The notes: generated by a model from the letters alone, not told the origin. Shown: positions 9,529 through 19,058, counted from the stretch's first letter. The stretch: 64,000 nucleotides of DNA from Flavobacterium sp. 140616W15 (GCF_003668995.1 NZ_CP033068.1:2170001-2234000), one strand, 5' to 3'. Program-made: numbers and translations.

Positions 9529-10752
9529 TCACTCAGAAGTTTCAAGCTGAAGCACTACATTTTGATATTTTTCACCCAAAGAAAAAACCTGCTCCGCCAA
9601 AAACATCAAAACAACAGGAATAATAAAATATTCGACTTCATTCACAACATATAAAAAATAAGTCGTACAAATAAAAATTCGGAAATATTCAAGGTAATAA
9701 ATCCACTTTCGCTGTTCTAAAAGCGCTCCGCAATTGATCAGTGTGATTATGATGAAAGACAAAACAAATATTCTGTCAGATGCATCCAAAGAATCAAAAT
9801 AATAAGTAAAAATAGTTAGCAAAAATGTACTTATACCAAGTTGCAAATAAAGGTAATTCTTAAATTTAAGTCGGTGACTTGGATTGTCTTTGTCTTGAAG
9901 AAAGCGCTTTTCCAGTATTGGACGGATATCTTGATCCATATCGGCAGGACTTCCAAATATGGCATTCCAACGGGCTTTAAATCCTTTAGAACGTTTCCAT
10001 AATTCATAAATTTCAAAATAATAATGAAAATGCTGCCAAAGAAAACTATAGCTTTTTAAGGGATGCGTTAATCCGTATTTTGGTTTTTCTTCTTCTTCCT
10101 GAAAAGTTCCAAAAATACGATCCCAAAATGTAAACATATCTCCGTAGTTTTTATCCAAATATTTCTCATCAGAAGCATGATGAATTCCATGAACCGAAGG
10201 CGTGACAAGAACATATTCTAACCATTTTATTCTCTTTATAATCTGAGTGTGCGTAAAAAAAGAATAGGCACCATGCACAATTAACATTGTAATAACCATC
10301 TTGGGATGAAAGCCAATAAACGGCAATATGCACCAAAATCCAGTACGAATAATTGCCTGAAAAGTAGTTATTCTTGCTGCTGCTGTAAAATTAAATTCAC
10401 TGCTGTGGTGATGTACAATATGTGCTGCCCAGAAAAAATTCACCTCATGTCCCAGCCTGTGATACCAGTACCAAACGAAATCTGTGGCGAGAATTAATCC
10501 AATCCAGACCAGAAAATTACTCGGAATATCAAAAATTCTGTAATTATTATAGATGTAATAATACAATTGATAAAAACTTGCTGCAATAAAAAGATTAATT
10601 AATCGCTCAGCTATACCAATACTTATGTTTGAAACAGAGCTTTCATAATTGAATAATTCAGGTCTATTACTTCGTTGTGCCAATCGAAATTCTATATAAA
10701 CAAAAAGAAAAAAAGCAGGCATGGCAAAAGCCAAAAAATTAATATGTTCCAT
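9529..10752 (-). CDS. Sterol desaturase / fatty acid hydroxylase family protein
   Basis: A 407-residue integral membrane di-iron enzyme. The three histidine clusters are all present: HRLGHE (~res 118-123), HIVHH (~res 131-135), and HGIHH followed by DKNYGDMFTFWDRIFGTF, the C-terminal signature. Hydrophobic segments flank them, and three or four more lie in the last 110 residues, longer than the minimal family. Such enzymes hydroxylate or desaturate lipids, and the substrate here is unknown. Transcribed alone. Confidence 0.88.
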   Translation of the reverse strand: MEHINFLAFAMPAFFLFVYIEFRLAQRSNRPELFNYESSVSNISIGIAERLINLFIAASFYQLYYYIYNNYRIFDIPSNFLVWIGLILATDFVWYWYHRLGHEVNFFWAAHIVHHHSSEFNFTAAARITTFQAIIRTGFWCILPFIGFHPKMVITMLIVHGAYSFFTHTQIIKRIKWLEYVLVTPSVHGIHHASDEKYLDKNYGDMFTFWDRIFGTFQEEEEKPKYGLTHPLKSYSFLWQHFHYYFEIYELWKRSKGFKARWNAIFGSPADMDQDIRPILEKRFLQDKDNPSHRLKFKNYLYLQLGISTFLLTIFTYYFDSLDASDRIFVLSFIIITLINCGALLEQRKWIYYLEYFRIFICTTYFLYVVNEVEYFIIPVVLMFLAEQVFSLGEKYQNVVLQLETSE

Positions 10753-10917
10753 CCTAAATACGTTAAAAATATTGAGTAAAAGACATTTCCATTGACTATA
10801 TACTTACGCAACTAACCAATGCTGTATTTCAAAAAAAAATATCAAAAAAAATACAATATGTAGCCAATGAAAATTATCTTAAACCAGTTTAAAGTCAATT
10901 TTAAAACTCAATTGCTT

Positions 10918-12204
10918 TTAATTCTGTTTGAATTTTTTCTCAATCAATTTAATTTCTTTTACTTGCTGAACATCTGCCACTTTACGCAAAGCAATTACAT
11001 AAGCCGCAATACGCGGTGTTATTTTATATTTTACAGAAGTAGCAAAAACAGTTTCGAAGCTTTTCTCTAATATATCTTCCAAACGTTTGTTAATCTGATT
11101 GATCCTCCAAGACTCTAAAAGACAATTCTGAAGCCATTCAAAATAAGAAACCGTAACTCCACCTGCATTTGCTAAAATATCCGGAACTACCAAAACATTA
11201 TTCTCATGCAAGATTCTATCAGCATCTGAAGAAACAGGGCCATTAGCTCCTTCAACTATAATTTTAGCACGTACAGATCCCGCATTTACTGCTGTAATCA
11301 CATCTTCTTTAGCAGCAGGAATAAGAACATCTACTTCAAGTAATAATAAATCTTCGTGTTTTATAGCAACAGCATTTGGATATCCGTTAACGCTTTTATT
11401 ATTTAAATTATAGTACAAGATAAGCTCTGGAATATTAATTCCTTGCGGATTATAAAAGGCTTCAGAGACATCACTAACAGCAACAATTTTTAGTCCTTTT
11501 TCAAATAAAAATAAAGCAGAATGAAGTCCCACATTACCAAATCCCTGAATAGCTGCTGTAGCTCTTGCAGGTCTCAATTTTAATTTTTGAAGTGCCAGAA
11601 TACTTATAATACTCACTCCTCTTCCTGTCGCTTCTACCCGACCCAATGAACCTCCTGAATGCAAATGCTTGCCGGTTACAACAGAATGAATTGTTTTTCC
11701 ATGAATTAAAGAGAACTCATCCATTAACCATCCCATTTCATCTGGACCAGTTCCCATATCTGGCGCCGGAACATCTTTATCAGGTCCAAAAATATCTGAC
11801 AATGCATTGGTATATTCCCTTGTTATTTTTTCTAATTCTGTTTTAGAATGTAATCTCGGATCACAGATAATTCCACCTTTAGCTCCTCCAAAAGGAATTC
11901 CAGTAACTGCTGATTTCCAGGTCATCCATGCCGCAAGGGCTTTTACCTCATCTAGATTAACAGCTGTATCATAACGAATACCTCCTTTAGACGGTCCTAA
12001 AGCAGTATTATGAATTACGCGATATCCTTCAAAATTTTGTTCTGTACCATTATCAAGTGTAATAGAAAAATTAACTACTATCTGTTTCTCTGGTCTCTGT
12101 AGTTTTTGCCTAACCGATTCATCCAATTTAAGAATGTCAGCAGCTATATTAAAACGATCAATCATCGATTGAAAAGGATTCTGTTTTACGATTTGTGAAC
12201 TCAT
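10918..12204 (-). CDS. Glutamate dehydrogenase (Glu/Leu/Phe/Val family)
   Basis: A 428-residue hexameric-type dehydrogenase interconverting glutamate and 2-oxoglutarate with ammonia. Substrate-binding GPSKGGIRY and the catalytic lysine region GIPFGGAKGGI are clear, followed by PAPDMGTG. The NAD(P)-binding GFGNVG lies near residue 228. Length fits the family. Unusually, a Cys-rich leader peptide and terminator precede it at 12277-12374, so expression may be attenuated. The leader suggests a link to cysteine supply, which would be odd for this enzyme. Confidence 0.92.
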   Translation of the reverse strand: MSSQIVKQNPFQSMIDRFNIAADILKLDESVRQKLQRPEKQIVVNFSITLDNGTEQNFEGYRVIHNTALGPSKGGIRYDTAVNLDEVKALAAWMTWKSAVTGIPFGGAKGGIICDPRLHSKTELEKITREYTNALSDIFGPDKDVPAPDMGTGPDEMGWLMDEFSLIHGKTIHSVVTGKHLHSGGSLGRVEATGRGVSIISILALQKLKLRPARATAAIQGFGNVGLHSALFLFEKGLKIVAVSDVSEAFYNPQGINIPELILYYNLNNKSVNGYPNAVAIKHEDLLLLEVDVLIPAAKEDVITAVNAGSVRAKIIVEGANGPVSSDADRILHENNVLVVPDILANAGGVTVSYFEWLQNCLLESWRINQINKRLEDILEKSFETVFATSVKYKITPRIAAYVIALRKVADVQQVKEIKLIEKKFKQN

Positions 12205-12276
12205 AATTTTATGGGGTGTTAAATTATATTTTTATTAAATAAGTACAGTAATTGAAATGCGAACGGCATAAAAAAA

Positions 12277-12301
12277 CTCTTTCGGAACTGTTACGAAAGA
12301 G
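12277..12301 (-). terminator. Attenuator-like terminator before glutamate dehydrogenase
   Basis: Read on the minus strand, CTCTTTCG/CGAAAGAG pair around a nine-base loop and run into seven T. It lies between the leader peptide stop codon (13 bases upstream) and the dehydrogenase ATG (72 bases downstream). Confidence 0.75.
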
Positions 12302-12314
12302 CATAAATATTATT

Positions 12315-12374
12315 TTATAAACAATAGCAACTTCTGCAACAGGGAGGGATTTTCATGTGGCAGCTTTGCATCAT
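12315..12374 (-). CDS. Cys-rich leader peptide (19 aa)
   Basis: Short frame ATG at 12374 to TAA at 12315, reading MMQSCHMKIPPCCRSCYCL, with five Cys in 19 residues. It is followed at once by a strong terminator and then the glutamate dehydrogenase gene. This is the geometry of ribosome-mediated attenuation, with stalling at Cys codons favouring read-through. Flavobacteria are known to carry such short Cys-rich leaders near sulfur-metabolism genes. Here it is an inference from sequence, and no competing antiterminator stem was established. Confidence 0.55.
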   Translation of the reverse strand: MMQSCHMKIPPCCRSCYCL

Positions 12375-12849
12375 AATGTTACTATTTATAGAATATAATC
12401 TCATGTTTATTTTATTACTAACCTTGACTATTTTTATTTTTCACCATTAATAAATTAAGTCCTATTAAGTTTAAAATACTTAACCGCTTAATTTTATTTT
12501 ATCTCTAATTCTTCTAATTACTTAAAAATGACACAGATTTAAACCTAATTTAATTCTTAGTAAGAACAAGAGCAATACTTAATAAAACTTAACTTCTTAA
12601 TGATTTATATTATTTACTTTTTAATAATCTTAAATAAAAAATGCTCTTTAGCTAAATAACCAAACTATAGAAAACCTGTTCATATAACAAATCATACATA
12701 TAACACATTATAGTATCACAGTCATAAGGGATCGTATTTTGGCTTTCGTTTCTCATTTCTTTTACAAATCTATAAATATATTTCTAATATTCTATAGAAT
12801 TAGTAGAGTTATTTTTATAAAAATTCAAAACAGACTGAAAAACAATTAC
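12375..12849. other. Gene-free A+T-rich stretch
   Basis: About 475 bases upstream of the leader peptide. No convincing frame or -7 box was found. Confidence 0.5.
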
Positions 12850-13443
12850 TTAATCACTCTTTAACCAACCTGTAATACTCATTCTTGTATTTTGAGTCAC
12901 CAATACTTCATGAACAAGTTCATCACTTTTAAAGAAAACCGTTTTACCTTGTGTAGGACTAATTTTTTGATTGTTATTTAACTGATGAATAAGCAGTTCT
13001 CCTCCATCACTCTCTTCCCAATTGGCATTTAAATAACTTATCATCGAATATTTTCTGCTAGGATTATTTTTAAATTGATCTAAATGTTTTAAATAAAAAT
13101 CTCCTTTTTCATATAAAGAATAATGAAATTCATAGCCCGTAATTCCAGCATAACAGCTACTATTTAAATAAGCAATAAATGTCTCAATTTGAACAAAGAA
13201 TTCATTTTCGAATGCATTATTGTGCTTTTTGTCAAGCCAATAAATCGAATCACTACGAATAGCTCCATCATAAGTCACTTTATCTAAATTCCCGACTCCA
13301 GCATCGAGCAGTAAACTTTTGGCATTTAAATCAAGAAGATTTTGTTTTAAATTATTTGCCAATTCTGTACTCAAAAAATGTTCGCATATACCTACTTTAT
13401 TATCTATATAAGTAGCGATCAAAGCCTCAAAGCTATTTTCCAT
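12850..13443 (-). CDS. 2OG-Fe(II) oxygenase (prolyl 4-hydroxylase-like)
   Basis: A 197-residue cytoplasmic dioxygenase. The iron-binding triad is visible as HLD (in YLKHLDQF, ~res 118-120) and the distal His in SDELVHEVL (~res 178). The Arg in TRMSITGW binds 2-oxoglutarate. GITGYEFHYSLYEKGDFY and SMISYLNANWEESDGGEL match the double-stranded beta helix of PKHD/P4H proteins. Protein or small-molecule substrate unknown. Single gene. Confidence 0.85.
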   Translation of the reverse strand: MENSFEALIATYIDNKVGICEHFLSTELANNLKQNLLDLNAKSLLLDAGVGNLDKVTYDGAIRSDSIYWLDKKHNNAFENEFFVQIETFIAYLNSSCYAGITGYEFHYSLYEKGDFYLKHLDQFKNNPSRKYSMISYLNANWEESDGGELLIHQLNNNQKISPTQGKTVFFKSDELVHEVLVTQNTRMSITGWLKSD

Positions 13444-13562
13444 TTATGTTTTTGATGGAATGCAAGTACAACCAACGGAGCAAGGTAGGCTAAATAAAAT
13501 TTGCGACACTATAATCAGAGATAAATAGTATAACCTTTTTAGAATTAAATTTTTAACGACAT

Positions 13563-13594
13563 AAAAAAGGGCTTGATAATTATCAAACCCTTTC
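13563..13594 (-). terminator. Terminator after the MoxR-type ATPase gene
   Basis: Stem AAAGGG-TTGATAA / TTATCAA-CCCTTT with a T-run on the minus strand, just beyond the stop at 13603. Confidence 0.75.
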
Positions 13595-13602
13595 TATTTA
13601 CT

Positions 13603-15066
13603 TTATAATTTACTGATGTAACTCCCGTATATATCCTTAAATTCATATCCTTCTGAAAAACGATCCTTACTTAGTTTTTTATATTCAACTAATCCCCATA
13701 ATATAAACTCTTTCATAAAATAGTGATCTTCCGCGGGTAATTCAGGTTGGTATTTTTTTAGCAAGACATCCAATGGTTTAATGCCATCAAGAATTTTCTT
13801 GTATTCAGCATCCGAACAATCATCTAATAATTCAAAACCACTTTCGGTAAAGAACCATTCGATCGTATCTGTATAGGGTGTTTTTTCGTTTGGTTTTTCT
13901 AATTTTTCAATTTTCGGAAAAAATATTGGGAAGAATGTTCGAATTGCATCACCTATTAAGTGCTGGGCAACAATCGCTGCTCCCTCCTGCTCTCCTTCAT
14001 ATACTAACTCAACTTTTCCTGTAATAGCCGGAATAATTCCCATAAAATCCGATAAACGCAAACTAGTTTTATCAACACCTGCACGCAATGCACGGCGCTC
14101 AGCAGTACTTAATAAATTTTCGTAGGCCGTAATACTCATTCTAGCACTTACACCACTCTTATTATCTACAAACTCACTTTCGCGAGCTTCAAAACTTATT
14201 TGTTCTAATAAATCCTTTGCTAAACCTGGCACATATACCAACTCTTCTTGCTCTGCATCTAATTTAGCTTCCTGCTCTGTAATTGTTCTGGCAATTGCAA
14301 CTGTTTCAGGATAATGTGTTAAAATTTGAGATCCTATTCTATCTTTTAATGGCGTGACTATACTTCCACGATTAGTATAATCTTCAGGATTTGCAGTAAA
14401 TACAAATTGCATATCTAATGGCATTCGTAACTTAAATCCTCGAATCTGAATATCTCCTTCTTGCAAAATATTAAACAGCGCCACTTGTATTCTTGCTTGC
14501 AAATCGGGTAATTCATTAATAACGAAAATACAACGATTAGCACGCGGAATCATTCCAAAATGTATTACACGATCATCAGCATATGACAATTTTAAATTAG
14601 CTGCTTTTATAGGATCAACATCTCCAATCAAATCAGCAACAGTAACATCTGGTGTTGCCAATTTTTCGAAAAAACGATCGTTTCTATGCAGCCAGCTTAT
14701 TGGAGTTGCCTCGCCCTTTTCAGAAATTATGTCTTTTGCAAAGCGTGATATGGGATTCAATGGATCATCATTTATCTCTGAACCTGTTACAAATGGAATG
14801 TATTCATCTAGCAATTCGACCATTTTACGAGCCAATCTCGTTTTAGCCTGTCCTCGAAGTCCCAATAAATTAATATTATGACGTGATAAAATAGCACGTT
14901 CTAGTTCAGGAATAACTGTATTTTCGAATCCATGTACACCATCAAAAACTGGGTTTCCTGATTTTATTTTCTCACGAAGGTTATTTCGTAATTCATCTTT
15001 GATGCTCTTACTTTTATATCCTGAAGCGTTTAATTCACCTAATGTGTTTATATTATTTATTTCCAT
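13603..15066 (-). CDS. MoxR/magnesium-chelatase-like AAA+ ATPase
   Basis: A 487-residue cytoplasmic AAA+ protein of the ChlI/MoxR type. Walker A is GLRGQAKTRLA (~res 69-79). The Walker B equivalent is IFVINEL, where Asn replaces the usual Asp before Glu. Sensor 1 lies in FVFTANPEDYTNRG, and an arginine-finger region follows. A VWA-domain gene lies 225 bases upstream in the same direction, the classical MoxR/VWA partnership that remodels or matures protein complexes. Target unknown. Confidence 0.85.
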   Translation of the reverse strand: MEINNINTLGELNASGYKSKSIKDELRNNLREKIKSGNPVFDGVHGFENTVIPELERAILSRHNINLLGLRGQAKTRLARKMVELLDEYIPFVTGSEINDDPLNPISRFAKDIISEKGEATPISWLHRNDRFFEKLATPDVTVADLIGDVDPIKAANLKLSYADDRVIHFGMIPRANRCIFVINELPDLQARIQVALFNILQEGDIQIRGFKLRMPLDMQFVFTANPEDYTNRGSIVTPLKDRIGSQILTHYPETVAIARTITEQEAKLDAEQEELVYVPGLAKDLLEQISFEARESEFVDNKSGVSARMSITAYENLLSTAERRALRAGVDKTSLRLSDFMGIIPAITGKVELVYEGEQEGAAIVAQHLIGDAIRTFFPIFFPKIEKLEKPNEKTPYTDTIEWFFTESGFELLDDCSDAEYKKILDGIKPLDVLLKKYQPELPAEDHYFMKEFILWGLVEYKKLSKDRFSEGYEFKDIYGSYISKL

Positions 15067-15291
15067 ATCTATATTATTTAAAAATTGAAAGATTAAATGA
15101 TTTAAAAATTTATAAAATCTTCAGTTTTTATTTTTTGTGTTTTTTGAATTAAACCTGTAAAATTTGTTTCTAATAAAATCAATAATCAGACGCACTACTG
15201 TGAGCCTCTACAGTAAAACCTTTGAATATCTTAAAATTTACTCCGATTCATCTCAACACTATAGCTGTAAACTGAGACTGAATACTGCAAA

Positions 15292-16410
15292 CTAACGCAC
15301 TCGCTTTTTCCTATTAGCTTCATAATCTTCAAAAATCATTTCTCCAAGGCCTTTCAATCCTGTATAAAATGCTTTCCCTTGATTTGCTTCGGTAAAATGA
15401 TTGACAAAACGCTGCAAATAAGGATCATTTGCAATCATAAATGTGGTAATAGGAATATGTAACTTTCTGGCTTGTTGCGCCTGATTATAACATTTATCTA
15501 CAATATACTCATCTAAACCATTACTATTCATATAGTAAGAACCGTCACGTTCACGAACGCAACTTGGTTTACCATCTGTAATCATGAAGATTTGTTTATT
15601 CGTATTTCGTTTTCGGCGTAATAAATCCATTGCCAATTGCAAACCAGCTACTGTATTGGTATGATAAGGTCCAACTTTTAAATATGGTAAATCTTTAATT
15701 GCAATTGTCCAGGCATCGTTTCCAAAAACCAAAATATCTAGAGTGTCTTTAGGATAACGCGTAGTAATTAATTCTGCCAAAGCCATGGCGACTTTTTTTG
15801 CAGGTGTGATACGATCTTCTCCATACAATATCATGCTATGGCTAATATCTATCATCAAAACGGTGCTCATTTGTGATTTGTATTGTGTCTCTTCTACAAC
15901 CAAATCATTTTCGGTAAGCACAAAGCCATCTACTCCATTATTAATTTGAGCATTACGTAGACTCTCTGTAAGCGAAATTCGTTCAAGCCCATCGCCAAAA
16001 TGAAACTCACGGAATTCTCCCGTATGTTCATCTCCATTTCCAGCGTATTTGGTTTTATGATTTCCGTTTCCAGAGCGTTTTAAATTTCCGAATATCTGAT
16101 CAAGTGCTTGTTGTCGTATCGCACGTTCAGTTTTAGCAGTAATCCCTATTCCCGAAGAACCATCTTCTTTTATTTCGTCTTTTATATATCCTTTCTTTTT
16201 CAGATCTTCTATAAAATCGTCGATGGTATAATTTTCATCTGTAAGCTTGTATTCTTTATCCAATTCACGAAGCCAGTCTATAGCCTCATCAAAATCACCC
16301 GAAGTATGAGTAATTAGTTCCTTGAAAATACCAAAAAGTTTTTCAAACGGAGACTGATTTGGAGCTTCGTACGTTTTAAAATAAAAGCCTTTTTTATGTT
16401 CCTCTTTCAT
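15292..16410 (-). CDS. VWA-domain protein, partner of the MoxR ATPase
   Basis: A 372-residue soluble protein. Residues ~1-170 are charged and predicted helical. Residues ~180-360 form a von Willebrand A domain with a complete MIDAS start (LMIDISHSM, the DxSxS motif), a conserved Thr in YHTNTVAGL, and ITDGKPS for the distal Asp. It lies directly upstream of the AAA+ gene. The pair probably works as a chaperone-like unit in which the VWA domain recruits substrate. Confidence 0.87.
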   Translation of the reverse strand: MKEEHKKGFYFKTYEAPNQSPFEKLFGIFKELITHTSGDFDEAIDWLRELDKEYKLTDENYTIDDFIEDLKKKGYIKDEIKEDGSSGIGITAKTERAIRQQALDQIFGNLKRSGNGNHKTKYAGNGDEHTGEFREFHFGDGLERISLTESLRNAQINNGVDGFVLTENDLVVEETQYKSQMSTVLMIDISHSMILYGEDRITPAKKVAMALAELITTRYPKDTLDILVFGNDAWTIAIKDLPYLKVGPYHTNTVAGLQLAMDLLRRKRNTNKQIFMITDGKPSCVRERDGSYYMNSNGLDEYIVDKCYNQAQQARKLHIPITTFMIANDPYLQRFVNHFTEANQGKAFYTGLKGLGEMIFEDYEANRKKRVR

Positions 16411-16516
16411 AATTCTAAAATTACATCATTTTAGAGTGTAGCAAAAACAAACAGATATTAATTTTTAGTTAAAAGATTCCTCTAAAAACACCTCATAATC
16501 AGTATAAAACTACTAA

Positions 16517-16897
16517 TTACTCAAACTTACCTTCTAGATAGTACCAAACATTATTTTCTTGTTTAAAAGTAGAAAACTCATAATGCGTTTGAGATTGTTT
16601 ATTTTCATCTAAAAAATATGCTTTAAAAGCCACAGTCGTTTCTGTAAAACTAATAATTTTTAATCGTAGCCATTCATTGGTCGTAGCCCAATTCAAAATA
16701 TCTTCTTTCGAATAATATTTTCTTTCAGAGGCATGTGTCGTATCCAATAAATAATCGGCATCTTTAGTAACATAAGCCGAAAAACGAGAGCGCATTAGAG
16801 CTAAGGCTGTTGGCGCTTTTAGATTATTCTTGAGATACAAACCACAACAATTATCAAAATCTAAACCTGTATCACAATAACATTTGGAGTTTTCCAT
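16517..16897 (-). CDS. ychJ: YchJ-family protein
   Basis: A 126-residue protein of the UPF0225/YchJ family. The N-terminal SEC-C-type zinc site is CYCDTG...NCCG. The conserved PTALALMRSRFSAYVTKDADYLLDTTH segment and an NTF2-like body ending NNVWYYLEGKFE follow. Last gene of a four-gene minus-strand run, 14 bases after the 73-residue gene. Biochemical role not established. Confidence 0.9.
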   Translation of the reverse strand: MENSKCYCDTGLDFDNCCGLYLKNNLKAPTALALMRSRFSAYVTKDADYLLDTTHASERKYYSKEDILNWATTNEWLRLKIISFTETTVAFKAYFLDENKQSQTHYEFSTFKQENNVWYYLEGKFE

Positions 16898-16911
16898 GAA
16901 AATATTTAATA

Positions 16912-17133
16912 TTATTCAGCAGTATTTATCTTTTGATGCAATTGATTAAGTAAAACCTGATATTTACTAATCTCGATTAGATCTTCGTCTTCTTCAGAAA
17001 AATCAAGTAATTCATCTAAGATATCGCTTACTTCTACTAGTTTATTATTTGCAGATTTATTTTGTTTGGCAGCAATTAAATCTATAATTTCCTGAACACT
17101 TTCTTTTAAACCGTTGAATTTATCGTTTTCCAT
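16912..17133 (-). CDS. Small acidic hypothetical protein
   Basis: A 73-residue soluble protein, strongly acidic in its centre (LLDFSEEDEDLIEI) and probably all-helical. No recognised domain. Tightly placed between the 50-residue gene and ychJ, so co-transcribed. Confidence 0.7.
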   Translation of the reverse strand: MENDKFNGLKESVQEIIDLIAAKQNKSANNKLVEVSDILDELLDFSEEDEDLIEISKYQVLLNQLHQKINTAE

Positions 17134-17144
17134 ATATTTATATT

Positions 17145-17297
17145 CTATTTTTCAGATGAAGACTTATCTTCATTAAATTTCTTTACAATTTCTTTTAGTT
17201 TCTCCTTACGCGCAATTACAGCCTGCTTTGCTTTATCTTGTGCTTTGTGCAACTTATCGTTGTGTTTCTTGATATTCCTTTCGTTATTCCTTCCCAT
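17145..17297 (-). CDS. Small basic coiled-coil protein (50 aa)
   Basis: ATG at 17295-17297 to TAG at 17145. Lys/Glu/Arg-rich helical sequence starting MGRNNERNIKKHNDKLHKAQ. The start codon overlaps the stop of the upstream gene by one base (TAATG), a strong sign of translational coupling and of a real gene. Function unknown. Confidence 0.65.
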   Translation of the reverse strand: MGRNNERNIKKHNDKLHKAQDKAKQAVIARKEKLKEIVKKFNEDKSSSEK

Positions 17298-17773
17298 TAT
17301 TGTATCTCTTTTTTAATTTCTTCCAATGTTTTATTGGTAAAAATAAGTTCATTTATAATTGATTCTCGCAAAACAGCAATATCATCATAATCAAAATATT
17401 TTGCCCATGAAGTTAATTGCTGTAAATTTCTTATTTGTTTAATTCTTTTTGTTGTATCAAAACTTGTTCTAAGTAATGCCTTATTATTGTACTCAGGATT
17501 ATTTTTATGTTGATAATTAACACTGTTTTTATTAAAATCAGCTTCTATATAATACAGTTTATCAATTGCATTATCAGGATAAAAAGAGTTCCATGAGGCA
17601 AAACCTAATTTAAATTTAGACTCTGTTTCTGGTTCTAAAGCGATTAAACGCCATTTACTATTGGCCAATCTTCCCCAATGATTTGAAAAACGATACATTC
17701 CCAAATCTGAATAATAATAAGTACTCCCTGCCTTACTTTCAAACTGAATTTTCAACCCCTTGACTTCATTCAT
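17297..17773 (-). CDS. Hypothetical protein, first gene of the ychJ operon
   Basis: A 158-residue protein from MNEVKGLKIQF. It contains several Trp/Tyr-rich beta-type stretches (SNHWGRLANSKWRLIALEPE) and a helical C-terminus. Not recognised. Possible earlier starts are a TTG inside the -7 box and an ATG at 17840-17842 that would be nearly leaderless, so ATG 17773 is preferred with moderate confidence. Its stop overlaps the next gene. Confidence 0.65.
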   Translation of the reverse strand: MNEVKGLKIQFESKAGSTYYYSDLGMYRFSNHWGRLANSKWRLIALEPETESKFKLGFASWNSFYPDNAIDKLYYIEADFNKNSVNYQHKNNPEYNNKALLRTSFDTTKRIKQIRNLQQLTSWAKYFDYDDIAVLRESIINELIFTNKTLEEIKKEIQ

Positions 17774-17845
17774 TGTTACTTCCTGAAAAACACAAAATGT
17801 ATTTTTGAATGAATTCGGATTTGGTCTAAAGTTTTTTTGCATGTG

Positions 17846-17853
17846 CAAATATA
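17846..17853 (-). promoter_or_regulatory. -7 box TATATTTG of the ychJ operon
   Basis: Exact TAnnTTTG match on the minus strand upstream of the four-gene run. It excludes the upstream TTG as start. Confidence 0.6.
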
Positions 17854-17895
17854 CTCAGATTGTCACGAACTCCCTAAACCAAACAATATATTGAT

Positions 17896-17903
17896 TAACT
17901 TTG
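17896..17903 (+). promoter_or_regulatory. -7 box TAACTTTG
   Basis: TAnnTTTG match 27 bases before the ATG at 17931. It favours that ATG over an in-frame TTG at 17901 that overlaps the box. Confidence 0.5.
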
Positions 17904-17930
17904 CTGCATCAAATTTTAAATAAAAATATC

Positions 17931-18182
17931 ATGACAAAAGCTTCTCAAGAAAAAATGTTACAAAAAGGGGTTTATACAGGAATAATGGAGAAGGACGAAA
18001 ATAATAATTATTTTTGTGGTATATACCTTTTGGATTACAAGATGGCACATGCTAATCACGTAGTTGGAGATTGGATTACTATAAAATCTATAATCGAAAA
18101 CCCAAGTGATATTAGTTATAATAAATATCCAAAAAAGTCAAAAAACTTTGATAAAGCAAATAATAAACCGGAGCAAAAATAA
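17931..18182 (+). CDS. Hypothetical protein (83 aa)
   Basis: Small, probably cytoplasmic protein (GVYTGIMEKDENNNYFCGIY, a short beta-rich region, then a Lys-rich tail). Not recognised. Monocistronic with its own promoter box. Confidence 0.65.
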   Translation: MTKASQEKMLQKGVYTGIMEKDENNNYFCGIYLLDYKMAHANHVVGDWITIKSIIENPSDISYNKYPKKSKNFDKANNKPEQK

Positions 18183-18314
18183 TTCGATTATTTTCTAAGT
18201 TTTAATTCTCAGCAGATCCTTTCGATAAAAAACCTATTTTTAACACTTTAAAATCAGTGTTTTATATATTTTTGAATATTTTTTTCTACGAAAGTAAAAA
18301 GTTAAAAAAAAGTG

Positions 18315-18322
18315 TACCTTTG
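18315..18322 (+). promoter_or_regulatory. -7 box TACCTTTG for the J-domain gene
   Basis: TAnnTTTG match 70 bases before the ATG at 18393. Confidence 0.55.
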
Positions 18323-18392
18323 CAAAAAATTTGTCTTTTTTAAATTAAACAAATATTAATTTAAACCTAATAGACAAGTAGTTATCTTATTT

Positions 18393-18833
18393 ATGAAAAA
18401 AATAGTTGAATACCGCAAGTTACTTAATGTAGACAAAACTGCAGAATTAAAAGATTTAAAAACAATCTATCGTAATGCTATGAAAGAATGTCATCCTGAC
18501 AAATTTCAAGGTAACGACGCTGGTTTAAAAGAAGCAGAAGAAAAAAGTAAATTAGTAATTGAAGCATACCACTTTTTGGTAAGCATCAATCCTGAGACAA
18601 TTAAGCAAAACTTGCCAGAATACACAGAAACAATCTCTAATTCATCTATTACAGATTACAAATTTGTAGAAGGTAGATTAATTATTGATTTCTCAAATGG
18701 TAGTGTATATGAGTACATCAGTGTACCAAAAGCTACTTATGTAAAAATGGTAAATGCAGATTCTCCTGGAAGATTTGCAAAAAGACATATTCTTAACTCT
18801 TTTACTTGGAGAAAGAAAACAAATCAAGACTAG
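18393..18833 (+). CDS. J-domain plus KTSC-domain protein
   Basis: A 146-residue protein. Residues ~5-66 are a J domain with the diagnostic HPDK (in CHPDKFQG), which stimulates DnaK-type chaperones. Residues ~82-142 are a KTSC domain (VYEYISVPKATYVKMVNADSP, then RHILNSFTWRK), found in nucleic-acid-related proteins. The two-domain layout is typical of Bacteroidota. Monocistronic with a strong terminator. Confidence 0.88.
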   Translation: MKKIVEYRKLLNVDKTAELKDLKTIYRNAMKECHPDKFQGNDAGLKEAEEKSKLVIEAYHFLVSINPETIKQNLPEYTETISNSSITDYKFVEGRLIIDFSNGSVYEYISVPKATYVKMVNADSPGRFAKRHILNSFTWRKKTNQD

Positions 18834-18851
18834 TTTTTCTAGTTGTTTTAG

Positions 18852-18884
18852 AAAAGCATCCCCTCTGGCGGATGCTTTTTTTTT
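18852..18884 (+). terminator. Terminator after the KTSC gene
   Basis: Stem AAAAGCATCC/GGATGCTTTT followed by a T-run. Confidence 0.85.
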
Positions 18885-19050
18885 GCTATAAAAACACACA
18901 AAATATTGTTTTATGTTTTGTAATTAACATAAAAACGCAACACTTACCTACTAAAACACCGCAAAACAAACTGATTACAAGTGTTTTAACTTTCAGAAAA
19001 CAATAACAAAATTTTAGGTTACAAAATTATTTAAGTCATATAATTTTAAA

Positions 19051-19058
19051 TACTTTTG
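19051..19058 (+). promoter_or_regulatory. -7 box TACTTTTG
   Basis: TAnnTTTG match 27 bases before the thioredoxin-family gene. Confidence 0.5.

Noticed and set aside
12354..12450. Plus-strand 31-codon hydrophobic frame preceded by GGGAGGG
   Set aside because: It overlaps the minus-strand Cys-rich leader, has no downstream gene on its strand, and Bacteroidota rarely use such ribosome sites.
18852..18884. GCATCC stem shared with 8214-8242 as a dispersed mobile repeat
   Set aside because: Both are simple terminators directly after genes; only the short stem is shared.
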